NCBI GenBank assembly: GCA_003993805.1
Contig: RSEF01000019.1
Location: 11,554,353 to 11,618,352 of the forward strand
DNA length: 64,000 bases
Direction of reading: 5' to 3'
DNA from: Himantopus leucocephalus
Taxonomy: Eukaryota > Chordata > Aves > Charadriiformes > Recurvirostridae
This document shows, piece after piece, positions 1 to 12,700 of this stretch (the stretch's first letter is position 1; every line of letters starts with the position of its first letter). The notes beneath the pieces were generated by a model that worked only from the letters and a program-made list of their open reading frames with translations, did no database searches and was not told the origin of the DNA. A program made the position numbers and the translations under genes.

Positions 1-693
1 TTTTTCATCAGATGGAACAATATGAATAAGGGGTTTCTAGACTGTATATAGAAATACGGCGTTGCCTTGAAATTGCTGATGCCTTTGGCTGGTCGTTGGG
101 CTCTTTTGGCATCTGAGAAGCTGCTCTGATACTTTTATGCTGTATCTTGTCACTCTGACACATTCTCTGTCCTCAAACTATGGAAAATTATGAGTTGTTT
201 GGGTGTTTGGTTTAGATTACTACTGCAGGAACAGTAAATTCAACTCTTCCCAAATGATTCAATATGAACTTTGATTAATTTGGAGGATGCTGAGGTATAT
301 TTTGGGGTGCTTTTTTCTCTTTCTTCCACTTCCCGTCACGAACACCTTTCTTTACTAGGTGAGGAAACTGAAGTAAGAGAAGCAGTGACTGCTTTTGGGA
401 CAAGAGTTAAGCTTAATTATAAAAAATACCGTGTGTTTTCTAAATGTGTTAAAACTTGCAACAATATAATAACACGAATACTTGAACTGAAAGATATTTT
501 TTTAGGGCAGGATGGTGTTTAACATGTTGATACAATGCCTGGCATACTGAGGCTCAGCCCTCTGGGCACTGCTGTGTTACAGATACTATCTGTAATGTAT
601 GTAAGAAGTAGAAGGTTTCTGTTGTTTTGGGTTTTTGGGGGTTTTTTTTGAACACTTGTTTAATTCTCTAAATTATGTTCATTTTAATTTTAG
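1..693 (+). other. NCOR1: NCOR1 intron (partial)
   Basis: Ordinary AT-rich intronic sequence ending in a pyrimidine tract and acceptor at 693. The open frame at 271-522 shows no similarity to NCOR1 or any family I know. Confidence 0.8.
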
Positions 694-777
694 GTTTAAT
701 ATGCCGTGCACTGCCTAGGGGTAGCCCACATGCTGAACTAAAAGAGAGAACAGTGTTGTCTGGCTCTATAATGCAAG
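694..777 (+). CDS. NCOR1: NCOR1 exon (first in window)
   Basis: Acceptor tttaattttag before 694, donor gtaaag after 777. The exon enters with two bases that complete a glycine codon whose first G is in an exon left of the window. It reads [12 protein letters not shown] and onward to SIMQ, as in mammalian NCOR1, and ends one base into a glycine codon. Confidence 0.93.
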
Positions 778-3700
778 GTAAAGTATTGCAAGTTTAGAAA
801 GCAAGCATTAACTGTATCCTCAAAAATCTGGATTTCTGAACCTTAAAGCTCTTATTAACAATGATAGCTGTGTTAAAGGTGGGGCTTATTTTATTAAACA
901 TATTTTCAGAGCATAAATCAACTGCTTTGTGATAGGCTGCATACAAAGCTAGTGTGTAAACATAGCATTTTATTTCTTTTTGGAAAACAGACTTTTTTTC
1001 ATATGAATAATTGGTAATTAGCACTGTTTGGGTTTTTTTTAACGAACGCTAACAATTCCCCAGACCTCTGAATATGTATGCTATTTCCTTTCTTTCAGCA
1101 TCTGACATAACTTGGGATGCTTTAAGTAATAGATTGAATATCTGTTTAGTATTATCTTTGTGACGATTTTTTTAGTCTTATATTATTGCGGACTATAGCA
1201 AACCAAAGTTCCTGTGTTATGACATGTAGGTGGTTACTCTGTTTATGAAAAAAGGGACTTAGTAATGTGACTCTTTCTTTCTATAAAAGGCACACCAAGA
1301 GCAACAGCTGAAAGTTTTGAAGAAGGCTTGAAATACCCTAAACAGATTAAGAGGGAGTCACCTCCCATAAGGACATTTGAAGGAGCCATTACTAAGGGAA
1401 AACCATACGATGGAGTGACTACTATAAAAGAAATGGGTCGTTCCATCCATGAAATCCCAAGACAGGACCTATTAAGCCAGGAGAGTCGCAAGACTCCTGA
1501 AATGGTGCAGACGACCAGGCCAATCATAGAAGGCTCCATATCTCAGGTAAATACAAAAAGCACTACGAGATTCATACAGTTGCTTACAGACTCAGTAGTG
1601 AATTCAGGATATTTGATATTTCAGGATAGTTGAATAATGACAAAGTCGGGGGGGATGTTTTAAGAACGCTACCAACTTACAAAGCTTAAAAATATTTTTG
1701 TGTATTAGAAAAATCCTGACACTTCACCTGTAGGCAACACACTTGCAAGCAAACGTGAGAGAACTGACAAGTAACAGTCACTAAGATCCAGTTGTATTCT
1801 GTGCTAATGTGATAGAACCAATGAACTACAATACCAGTAATGGGATTTTTTTATTTTTTTTTTTAGCAGGACTGAACCATTGGCAGGATAACCTTACCTG
1901 ATCTTTTTCTCCTTTTCAGGGCACACCCATAAAATATGAAAGCAACTCTGGCCAGTCTGCCATCAAACACAATGTAAAATCTTTAATCACTGGACCAAGC
2001 AAGCTACCCCGTGGAATGCCTCAGCTGGAAATGGTGCCAGAAAACGTGAAGGTGGTGGAGCGAGGAAAATATGAAGATGTGAAGACCGGGGATGCAGTAC
2101 GTTCCCGTCACACATCAGTAGTCAGCTCTGGTCCCTCTGTTCTCAGGTCAACTCTTCATGAAACTCCCAAATCACAGCTGAGCCCTGGGATTTATGATGA
2201 TACCAATGCTCGGAGGACACCTGTGAACTATCAGAGTCCAATGTCCAGGAGTTCACCTATGATGAATAGAGTTAGTGAGGGTATGTTATTCTTATCCAGA
2301 GTAAGACAAGAAGTTTTAATAATTTAATTTCATTTTAAGCTTACTTTTAAACTGGTTTCTGTAATCCATTCTACTTTTTTTTTTTTTAAATTTTCATGGC
2401 TTCTCTCAGCATGGAGGGTAGCTAGAAGGAATTTTAGAAGGCTGTAAGCTGTTAATTGACATAAGAAAATGAAAGTCTACCGTATTGTAACATGGAGGTG
2501 GGAAGGCAATTCAATCTCAATTTGCATTTGATTATGGATCACTTTGAAGCTGTTTTGAGGGCAGAAGCTATTCCTAAATTGTAGAGGTATCTAGATGAGG
2601 AAGATAATATGGTGAAGCGCAAGCAATCTTAGTTTTAAGATTTAGATTTTTCACCAGAAATAGTTTGTGATACAAAATTTTTTCTGTCATTTATTGTATC
2701 AGATTGCAGGATCCTCTAGAATATTCCTTGGGAGCCAGTGTATATTTACAGCTGAATTTTCTATTGGAAAATATGCATTTTATTAATTTTGGGTTTTCAT
2801 TGTTTTTAGCTGGAATATCTTCTGGGAAGCCAGCAAATCATGAAAGGAAAAACACGCTTACTCCAACACAGAGGGAGAGCGTGCCAGCAAAGTCTCCAGT
2901 CCCAGGGGTTGATCCTGTAGTGACTCACAGTCCTTTTGACCCTCATCACAGAGGAGCAACTCCTGAAGTCTATAGGAGTCACCTCCCTCCTCATTTAGAT
3001 CCTGCTATGCCATTTCACAGGGCTCTGGATCCTGGTAAATATGTTTGTGTTATGTTTTTTAGTTGTAGAAATATTGTATGCTTTGCACATAAAAAATATC
3101 TTTAAAAAGCAGTTATCAATAGCCAGATGTAATTTATAGGAGGATATATATACACACACACGGTTGTGGTTTGATTTCAGTTTAGTGGGGATTTAATATC
3201 TAACTGAGAAACTTATTAAAATATTATCGTATAATACTGTAACTCTCTTCTAGAAGCTGCCAGGTTGCTTCTGTTTTGTTAAAAAGTTCAGGCAGTATTT
3301 CTTAAATAAGTATTTGTGAAATATTTTAAAAGCTTTCAGGAAAGCTATTTAAAGAAGGATGTGGAAGAGGCTATAGAGTAAAAGTGTAATCGGGACCCCT
3401 CTGTTCAGGACTGTGAATCATTCTTACTGAGGGATTATCAGGTTATCCCCGATGATATTAAATACAGTAGACTTCCTTTTAACCTATCCATCAATCCACT
3501 TCTGTGAGGTACTTTAATGTTCTTTAGGTATTTCAGCCCTTTACATTATAAGAACTTCAGGATTTATATTTTTAATCAAGTCTCTTCTCTAACGCATATC
3601 TCCAGTCTGGATTATTTTTTCTGTCCGCATACAGTGCATAAATTCAAGAAAACATCAATATTAAAATGCTATTTTAATTCATTTGGTACTGGCTAGAGAG

Positions 3701-6700
3701 AATTGATCTCACTTCTCACTGAAGTTATATAAACTTTCGTTATTTCAGTATCACCCATGCTGCTTCCTAAATCTTCTTTTTTTTCCCTCCTTTGTCCTCA
3801 GCTGCTGCTGCTTACCTGTTCCAAAGGCAGCTCTCGCCCACCCCAGGCTACCCAAGTCAGTATCAGCTTTACGCAATGGAGAATACACGACAGACAATCC
3901 TAAATGACTACATTACCTCACAGCAGATGCAAGTCAATTTACGTCCTGATGTAACAAGAGGATTATCTCCGAGAGAGCAAACTTTAGCTCTCCCGTATGC
4001 AGGAGCGAGAGGTATGCCTGTGTGTTTTCTGATGTTCTTTAAACTGTGTTTTGAATATGCAGTGTGGTTTGTTTGATTGGTTTATTTGTTTTGTTGCTGC
4101 TTATAAATATATGTGCCTGGATGGATAGATGCATGCATGCGTACAAGTGTATATGTATAGATGTGTTTGTAAATGGATTGTTGTACTTCTAACTGGCTTC
4201 TGTGGATATAAAGGAAAACCGTATGTAATCAATATTGTTAAAGGGAAGGCTGTAAGGCTTATTAGCATTCAAGAAGCTAGACTGTTTTATGCTAGTTTAA
4301 ATTGATATTCAGAAGCATATTTTACTCATCTTCAAACTTCAGAAAAGAGAATTATATCAAAATGAGAGCTTCTTCAAAATGAAAATAAAAGCAACAGCTA
4401 AAAGGGTAAGGTTTGTGAAAAACGGGGTGATTGTTTAAAGACGGTATATTAGAGTGTTAGCAAATGTGTGTGACCTGTTGCAGGGTGGGGAAAAGTCTAA
4501 ATCAGTCTGGACATTTAACTGCAGTAGAAAGGAGCTATTAAAAGTAAAAAGACATCTCAGAAAAGTGTAACTCCTCAAAAAAAGAAAATGGAAATCTTGA
4601 CAAGTTAAACGTAAGACCATAAAGGGCAAAAAAATTGAAGAACAACTTATAAAGCCAAATGAACTAGTAACTTCTTCAGATACACCAGAAGCAAGAAACT
4701 TGGCAAAGAAACTCTAGAAACTGATAAATCATCAAAACTCAGAAGTAATACCATAGAAGATAAGGCCATTACAAAAAAGTAAAGCAACTTATTTGCAACT
4801 TTGTTCACTGTGGAGAGATTTTTAATTCTGAAATGGAGATTTTCTTTATTGGACATGAGTTTGAAGGACTCTTTCACATTGAAATGTTGAACAAAGTCTT
4901 AGAACAAAATCATAAAATGAACAGTTATGAATCCTTGGAGTTACATGGCATTCTCCCAGGAGGTACAAACTTAACAGGAAAAGGTCAGTCTGCCAGCTTG
5001 GTTACTGGGTATGATAATCTGTCTATCAATTAAATTGGTTTTGATAGTTATTGGTAGAATGGAAGATAGCAAATGTGAGGGAATTGGCCTGGTAGGACTA
5101 ATTATCTTGGGGGTAAGATGTAAGATCTTGTAGTGTTTTAATTGGTTGGAAAAGAAAGGATCAGTAGCTTTTGTAGTAAGGGAAGTTATATTGGAGTTCC
5201 AGCAGGATTTGTGCATTTCAACATTTCATTTCGTTTTATGAATAGAAAAGGTCTGCAAAAGGGAGTGAACGATGTCAGATAATACCATTTTGCAAAAAGA
5301 TGGGATTATTGAGTAGAGGTGAACTGTATTTTTGCCAAGGGCAATTAAAGGGAGTGTTAGAAATTCCAATTCTGACTTAGTGTGTTTCGAAATGGCTGAT
5401 CGCCAGATCTACGAGAGTACAACCAGCTGGAATGTAGTTCTGCACTTGCCTTATTCTTATATTTTTTCCACTAAACGTTCACTGCTGACCATTATCAATG
5501 AACGGAATATATAATGTGTGGAGCATTGGTCTGTCCTTGAATGGCTGTTCTTACGTGTATCATCTCCTAACAGGAATTATTGACCTGAACAATATGGCTC
5601 CCACTATCTTAGTGCCTCATCCTGGAGGAACAAGCACACCACCCATGGAGAGAATCACGTATATCCCCGGTACCCAGCTTACGTTCCCTCCCAGGCCTTA
5701 CAACCCTGCCTCTCTGTCACCAGGTCAGAGCTCTTATGATTTGGTGATGTCTCTAATCATCTGACGTGCTGAGATAACTGACCGTATTTATTTAGCTTTC
5801 ATTAATGTTGTGTGTTGATGTTTTCTCAGGCAATGCTTTTTGCACGCAATGCTCGCTTGGATAGCAAAGGTTTTCTTAATGATATCCTTTATAGTTCCAG
5901 TAGCAGCTGAAGGAGCGCTGACACATTCAGAATTTGCCTCATTCTGTCAGGTCTTTATTTATAGTCATTTGTTTATGATTTCACCAACCTCTTATTACAT
6001 GTGTTCAAGGGTAGAATTTGGGTCTATCAGCTGTCTAGTTTCTAACGCTATAGAAACCACTGTAGTAAAAAGCTGTTGAGCCTTCCACTGTCACTGTATG
6101 TTAAGCTTTTGTCTTCCTAGATAAGTAGATAGTGTTGAGTGGAATGAAAATGTATTTGGGAAATTTTGCTCTAAGTGGATGGCAGAATATATTGGCAAGT
6201 TTTTTTTACATCAAATTGTGCTTAACTTGAGTATCTCTTTTTGCTACTTCATTTTATCTTGTGGACCTTCCAGGACACCCTACACACCTGGCAGCTTCTG
6301 CAGCTGCAAATGCTGAAAGGGAACGGGAAAGGGAGAGGGAGAAGGAACGGGAAAGGGAGAGGGAACGTGAGCGAGAGCGGGAAAGAGAACGAGAACGAGA
6401 GAGGGAGAGAATAGCTTCAGTCCCTGCTGAACTTTATCTTCGACCAGGTGGGTGCACATTGCTACATTTGGATCAGTTGTCTTGTAGACTATTACTGCTC
6501 AGTTTCTATAGCCACTGTTGGCAACGTGCAGCTTGTTGACAACATATGACGCAGTTTGGTTTTAGTCTGCACTTAAGGCAGGTTCCTATTACCTAGCAGT
6601 TCTGGTCATAATTGCAACTTCAGCAAGTACCAGGCTTCTTGATCTTTCTCTCATAGCAGTGTAGTACCTGGGGAATGGTGTGACTCCCAGTTATCGCTAG

Positions 6701-9700
6701 CACAACTTGCATGTCATTTAGAGCATCGTAAACAGAATACTGCCGTTTAATACATACAGTCACATCTACAGTGGTGGAGACAGCTGGGGAAAAGATGTGG
6801 AGGAGATGGCATTGATACATAGTTCTGCGTAAGAGTGATCTATATATTTTTCGTTTGTTCCCCTCCGCTCTATATTCTGCAGGTACAGAGCAGCCTGGCC
6901 GACCTGGCAGTCATGGATATGTTCGGTCCCCGTCTCCTTCAGTTAGAAGCCAGGAAAACATACTGCAGCAAAGGCCTAGTATTTTTCAAGGAACCAATGG
7001 GACAAGTGTAATCACACCTTTGGATCCTGCTGCTCAGCTACGTATCATGTATGTTTCTTAAGTTAAGAGATATCTATTTTAATATTTGAGTTTATTAAAA
7101 GGTACATTTAGCCTGAGGAAAATACTACAAGATGAGGATAACCACTATCCGATTGCTCTTGAATTTATTGGAAATTCATTTTTACCCAGTCTGGTTTGGA
7201 TAGAAATCAGTGTCACAAAAGCTTCACTTTGTTGTACACGTGGTATGGCTGTAGTTCTTTTTGTCATGTGATATAATTCAGAATATTCAATGTTTGCCAA
7301 CAGGCAGCTCACCCCTGGAGCTCCCTCTATTACCCAAGGGTTGCCAGCTTCCCGTTACAATACTGCTGCTGATGCCCTTGCAGCACTAGTAGATGCTGCA
7401 GCCTCTGCTCCTCAGATGGAAGTTGCCAAAGCAAAAGAGAACAAGCACGAAGGAACCAGAATAGAAGAGAATATGGGACGCCGGTCAGCTGTGGTTACTG
7501 AACAGCAGCAGATGGAACAGAAGACACTGGAGGTAGAAAAGAGGCCTGTCCAGTGCCCCTATACATCCGCAAATTTTTCTGGTGGCAAGTCCCAGGGACA
7601 ATCTTCATCAGTAGTCTATTCAGAGGCGGGTAAAGAGAAAGGACCTCCTCCTAAATCCAGGTACGAGGAAGAGCTGAGAACTCGAGGAAAGACTACAATT
7701 ACTGCTGCTAACTTCATAGATGTGATCATCACTCGACAGATTGCTTCAGACAAGGATGCACGAGATAGGGGCTCTCAAAGTTCAGATTCTTCCAGTAGTT
7801 GTACGTATCTTAGTAACTATCTACTTCTTTGCTGTCTGTCTTAGCCTTTTAGGGAGATAATAAGCTGTGGAATGATTCTGATGTTTAATGATAAAATATT
7901 CAGCTTTGCACAGTAGAGACACTTTATAAGCAAATGCAGTTTTTTGCATATAGAGACTCAAGATTCTTGCAAACTCAAGAGTTGTTTGCTTTGTTCGCAT
8001 TCTGTGCTACAACATGAAATGCAGAATAATAAAACTAACATTATCAGAAGTCAGGAAACCTAAAACTATTTTGTTTACGTTGGAATACTGCTTTATGGAA
8101 ATATTTGTTTCACCATGGTTATCATGACAAAGACAGTGTTTTGACTTTAAGTTCACTGGTGTCATTTTAGTGGAAGCACTAGAGTTGCTATATATATAGG
8201 CAACAAAAATCTTCTGTCATATTTACACCTTATTCCACAACCTTTGCTTGACATCTAGTATCCTCCCACCGGTATGAAGCTCCTGGAGATGCCATTGAGG
8301 TGATTAGCCCTGCAAATTCACCTGTACCTACCCAAGAAAAGCTACAGCCCTATCAACAAGAGACACCTAAACCAAGCCAGGCAGAGAGTAAGTTTATTTG
8401 CATGTGCCAATATTCTCTCAATTGTCTTGCTTATATTTACCAGCTCCATGAACGCATAATAAAGTTAAAATATCTCAGGAGTCTTTAAATGACTGCTTAC
8501 CACATTCTTAACCTTGCAGAAACTTTTGTCGGAAGTACGTTGTTGCAGTGATCTGTGGAAAAACTAGAGCAAATATACTGGAATTGACACGTGGCATTAA
8601 ACAGATCTCCTTTATGTTAGTGTAGCTGATTTAGTAAGAAATTTGTTTGCAATATATTCTTTAAAATTACTGCATATTGGTGTTGATGCCCACAATTTTT
8701 TACCTGTTAGTAAAGCGCAAGCTATTACAGTACTGTTTGCAGGTGAGAAACAAGCTGAAATCCAGCTGTGTTGTGGAATGAAGCTTTATTTATCTATTGG
8801 AAATTTTGGGACCTGTGCATGAAAGGGAAAAAGGTGGTTATCACACAAGATACCTAAAATCTAACGCAGAAACACTACATCTTTTAAATTCGTAAGCACA
8901 GAACTTTCAAACCTTGAAGCTTCAGTAATACCGTCTTAACAGACTGACCTTATTTTCTTCAACTAGGTGACCCAAACAGACAATATGAGGGGCCGATTCA
9001 CCGCTATAGGACACAACAGGAACCCCCTTCACCCCAACAACCTCCACCTCCCTCTTCCCAAGCAGAAGGGATGGCACATGTGCCCAGGACCCATCGACTT
9101 ATCACCCTTGCTGATCACATCTGTGTAGGTTTAGTTGCATGCATCTTTTCAGATGTGAAAAGTTGTATTTTGATGATGAAAACACATGTTTTGGAACATA
9201 ATAATTCTGTAATTATTAGTTTTACTTGAGGATATTGTACAATAACGTGTCTGAATTTATCATCTAATTTGTTGCTATCAGTCTCATACTCATCTATTTC
9301 TTGAACATGTATGCTCTGGCCAATGTCTGACCAAGATCTCTCTTCTGTTTTTTTTTTTTGGTCACAATCAGCAAATTATTACACAAGACTTTGCTAGAAA
9401 CCAAGCAGCTTCTCAGGCTTCTTTGCCGCCTCCCACCACTACATTCCAGAATTCCACCCCTGCTCCAACGCCTGTTTCTACCCGGGCAAAGACATCGAAT
9501 CGCTACAGCCCTGAGTCACAGTCGCAGTCTGTCCACCATCAGCGGCCAGGGGCTAGAGTGTCACCTGAAAATCTGTCTGACAAGTCCAGGGGAAGGTAAT
9601 GCATGTAATCAGTTTAACTGCAAATTTAATTAATGCCCAGTTATGGTATTTATAAAAAATAGCACAGTAATCTTGATGTAGATCAGAAGTAGAGGTATCT

Positions 9701-12700
9701 TTTGGGTTTTTTTTTAGGCAGTGCCTGTCTTGCACTGTTTTTGATAATTGCTTGGCTCCATAACATAGCTTATAACTGTTATCCCTTCACTTCTTATGCT
9801 TAATTTCCAGTCTTTAGAGGGATGAAGATGTTTAATTACTTAGAACTTACCAGAGTCATTATGGACAATTCAAAGTCATCTTTTTGAGATTGCCAAGCAG
9901 AGCAAAGCATGTAACATGCATAAGGTTATGTAACAACTGTAATTACGTATGTTAACTACTGTGTTACATGCATTAAGAATACTTATCTGTCTCTGAATTA
10001 TGGATGTAGACCTGGAAAATCTCCAGAGAGGAGTCATGTCTCTTCAGAGCCCTATGAGCCAATCTCGCCACCTCAGGTCCCGGTTGTACATGAGAAACAG
10101 GAAAGTGTTCTGTTGCTTTCCCAAAGAACTGAGCCTACTGAACAGAGGTAGGTATACATCTGAATTTTAAAAACATTATTCTGGATCTTTGTGCTGCAAA
10201 CAGTATCTTTATTAAAAAGCAGTTTAAGCGATCTGCCTCTGGTACCACAGGCGAGTTGTTAATCACCGTTGACCCTAGCGTTCAAAACTTGCTACTTGGG
10301 ACACGCTTTGGGAAGGCTGAGTGAAACCTCATCTTCTATGTGTTCTGTCTTAAGTTTCTTGGTGCAAGCAGTGTGTTCTATGTGACATTTCTGATAGAAA
10401 ACATTATGACAAAACTCCTTGTGGGTGACAGTTCTGTCAAAAGCAGCATGGCCAGCAGGTGAAGGGAGGTGATTCTGCCNNNNNNNNNNNNNNNNNNNNN
10501 NNNNNNNNNNNNNNNNNNNNNNNNNNNNNNNNNNNNNNNNNNNNNNNNNNNNNNNNNNNNNNNNNNNNNNNNNNNNNNNAGATGATCTTTAAGATCCCTT
10601 CCAACTCTAACCATTCTATGATGATTCTATGAAAACTGAAATGGTTTTTGGGGAAAGGTCCATTTTCTACAATTTTTATTAAATAATTCAGGCTTCTCCT
10701 GCCTGATCGGCTTCCTGGATACTGTCCTGGTGAAGTGTGGAGGAACACAGGCTTCCAACACATGTGTCTCTAGAGCAGCGTATCACATGAAATATCACTA
10801 AGTTAAGGAGCTTAATTTCCAGGAGGTGTGAATGTGGGGTGTCAGGAGGTCCCTGCATGGGGCAGCACTGTTTCCCAGGGCTATTTGTCAGTCTGCCAGG
10901 TCTGCAACGTAAAACTACATGGGATGGGATCCCTGGCAGACTGTGTCAGTGCTGGGGTCTTTGGACGCCAGGCAGATGCACGTTGGAATGGATGCTTCTG
11001 TCATTTGCTGCCTGCTGAAGGAGTAGCAGCCAACATGCTCATGCTGTACTTATTTAAGGCTCATGTTGGCGAAATTGATTCTTTTTTTTCCTGTTATTTT
11101 CCCCCTCCACTCTGCAGTTGCTGGCAGGGTTGGTGCAGTCCGTGAGGGATGTCAGCTAGATGCGAAGGGATTTTCAGGAACATGGCAGGGAGGATTGCAC
11201 TACTTAAAATTTTAAGGATCTTGGCCCATGAAACCTAGAGTCTTGATCTCTTTTTTATTGTTTTTAGATGATTTTTAAAATTTAAGTCATGGGGTGGTTT
11301 GTTTTTGTTTTTTTTAATTAAAGCTGATTTGCGGGATTGCTGCTGCTTAAACTCAAGTATTCTAAGTGCCCCAGTGAATAGTTGATAATTTTTATCCATT
11401 TTTGAAAACAGTGGGAGTTGTTCGTGACCCTGGTATTAGCTTACATTTTTCACCTGAATTTCTTCATGCTTTAGTTGTTTTGGTTTTTTTCTTAAAACTC
11501 TGTAACTGGAATACTACTGCTTTTATCATGTTTCTAAACAGCCTAAAATTTGCATATTTTAAGATCTGAAGATAAAATGCACTTCTTGCCAGTTTGACAT
11601 TTACTTCAGGAATTCTTTTTATGCTAATGTGACAGAAATTATGTGCAGAAAGTGTGCCAGCTACTGTGAATGTAAAATTGATGAGGGGTACGAAATACAG
11701 AATGTGGATCCTGAATTTGTGCCATAGAGCGAGGATGGCTAACTGGCAGCTCTTGAGCCAGATTCCAGTCCGTAAGGTTATTTGACCTGGTTTCTAAGAA
11801 TGCCCAAAACAGCTTTTGGCTTGGACCATGTGCGACAGGGTGGCTGAGTTGACTTAAAAAGAATTCCAGCCTTTTTAGTGGCATGCTGGTGACAAGAGTG
11901 AGAAGAAGATTGTAACTAGGAGGAGCAGCTCAGATGAGTATTTGGGCTTCTGGCTTTAACATTTCATCCCCTACCCATTTGCAGTGCAGGATACAAGGCA
12001 GAAGTTGGCATCCCTGGGATAATTTGTAAGAGCATCTCTGTACCACTCTCCAGCACAGACAATGACATGGTCACGCTTTCTGTGAGCCGTAGAATCTTAA
12101 ACCCTGTTACCTGGATAAAGCAGATGTTCTTGGAGAGTCACTATATTTCTCTAGTCCCCAAAAAGCAGGCTGAGGAAAGAGTTCTGAAGCTGGTATGAAT
12201 GTCGGCAGTTTCTGCCTGACTGCTTTTGGAAAGATTTGAATGTGGATCTTGAAAAATGTTCTCTCTCTTTGACATGTTGGTCTTGGCAGGACTGACTCTC
12301 GCTCTCCAGGTAGTATAAGCTACCTGCCTTCGTTTTTCACCAAGCTTGAGAACACTTCACCAATGGTAAAATCCAAGAAACAGGAGATATTTCGAAAGCT
12401 GAACTCATCTGGTGGAGGTGACTCTGACATGGGTATGCAGGACTTGCCTTTTCACTGAATTTTTCCAGCTTAAGCTTTACATGACTGCCATCCACAGATG
12501 GCCTAACCTAAATATGTTTCAAGTAACTTATGAATGAATATAAATCTACAAATATAAAACACATATATAATAATTTATGACCAAAGAACTGGAAGATGGT
12601 TAGGTTATTATTATTATTATTGTTATTATTACTATTGCTGGTGTATGTAGCACTGTCACATTTAAGCTTTTTAATGTTTGATTTGAGAGATGGAAATGGT

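Noticed and set aside
271..522. 83-codon plus-strand open frame
   Set aside because: Lies in an NCOR1 intron, has no splice sites placed to join it in frame, and resembles no known protein.
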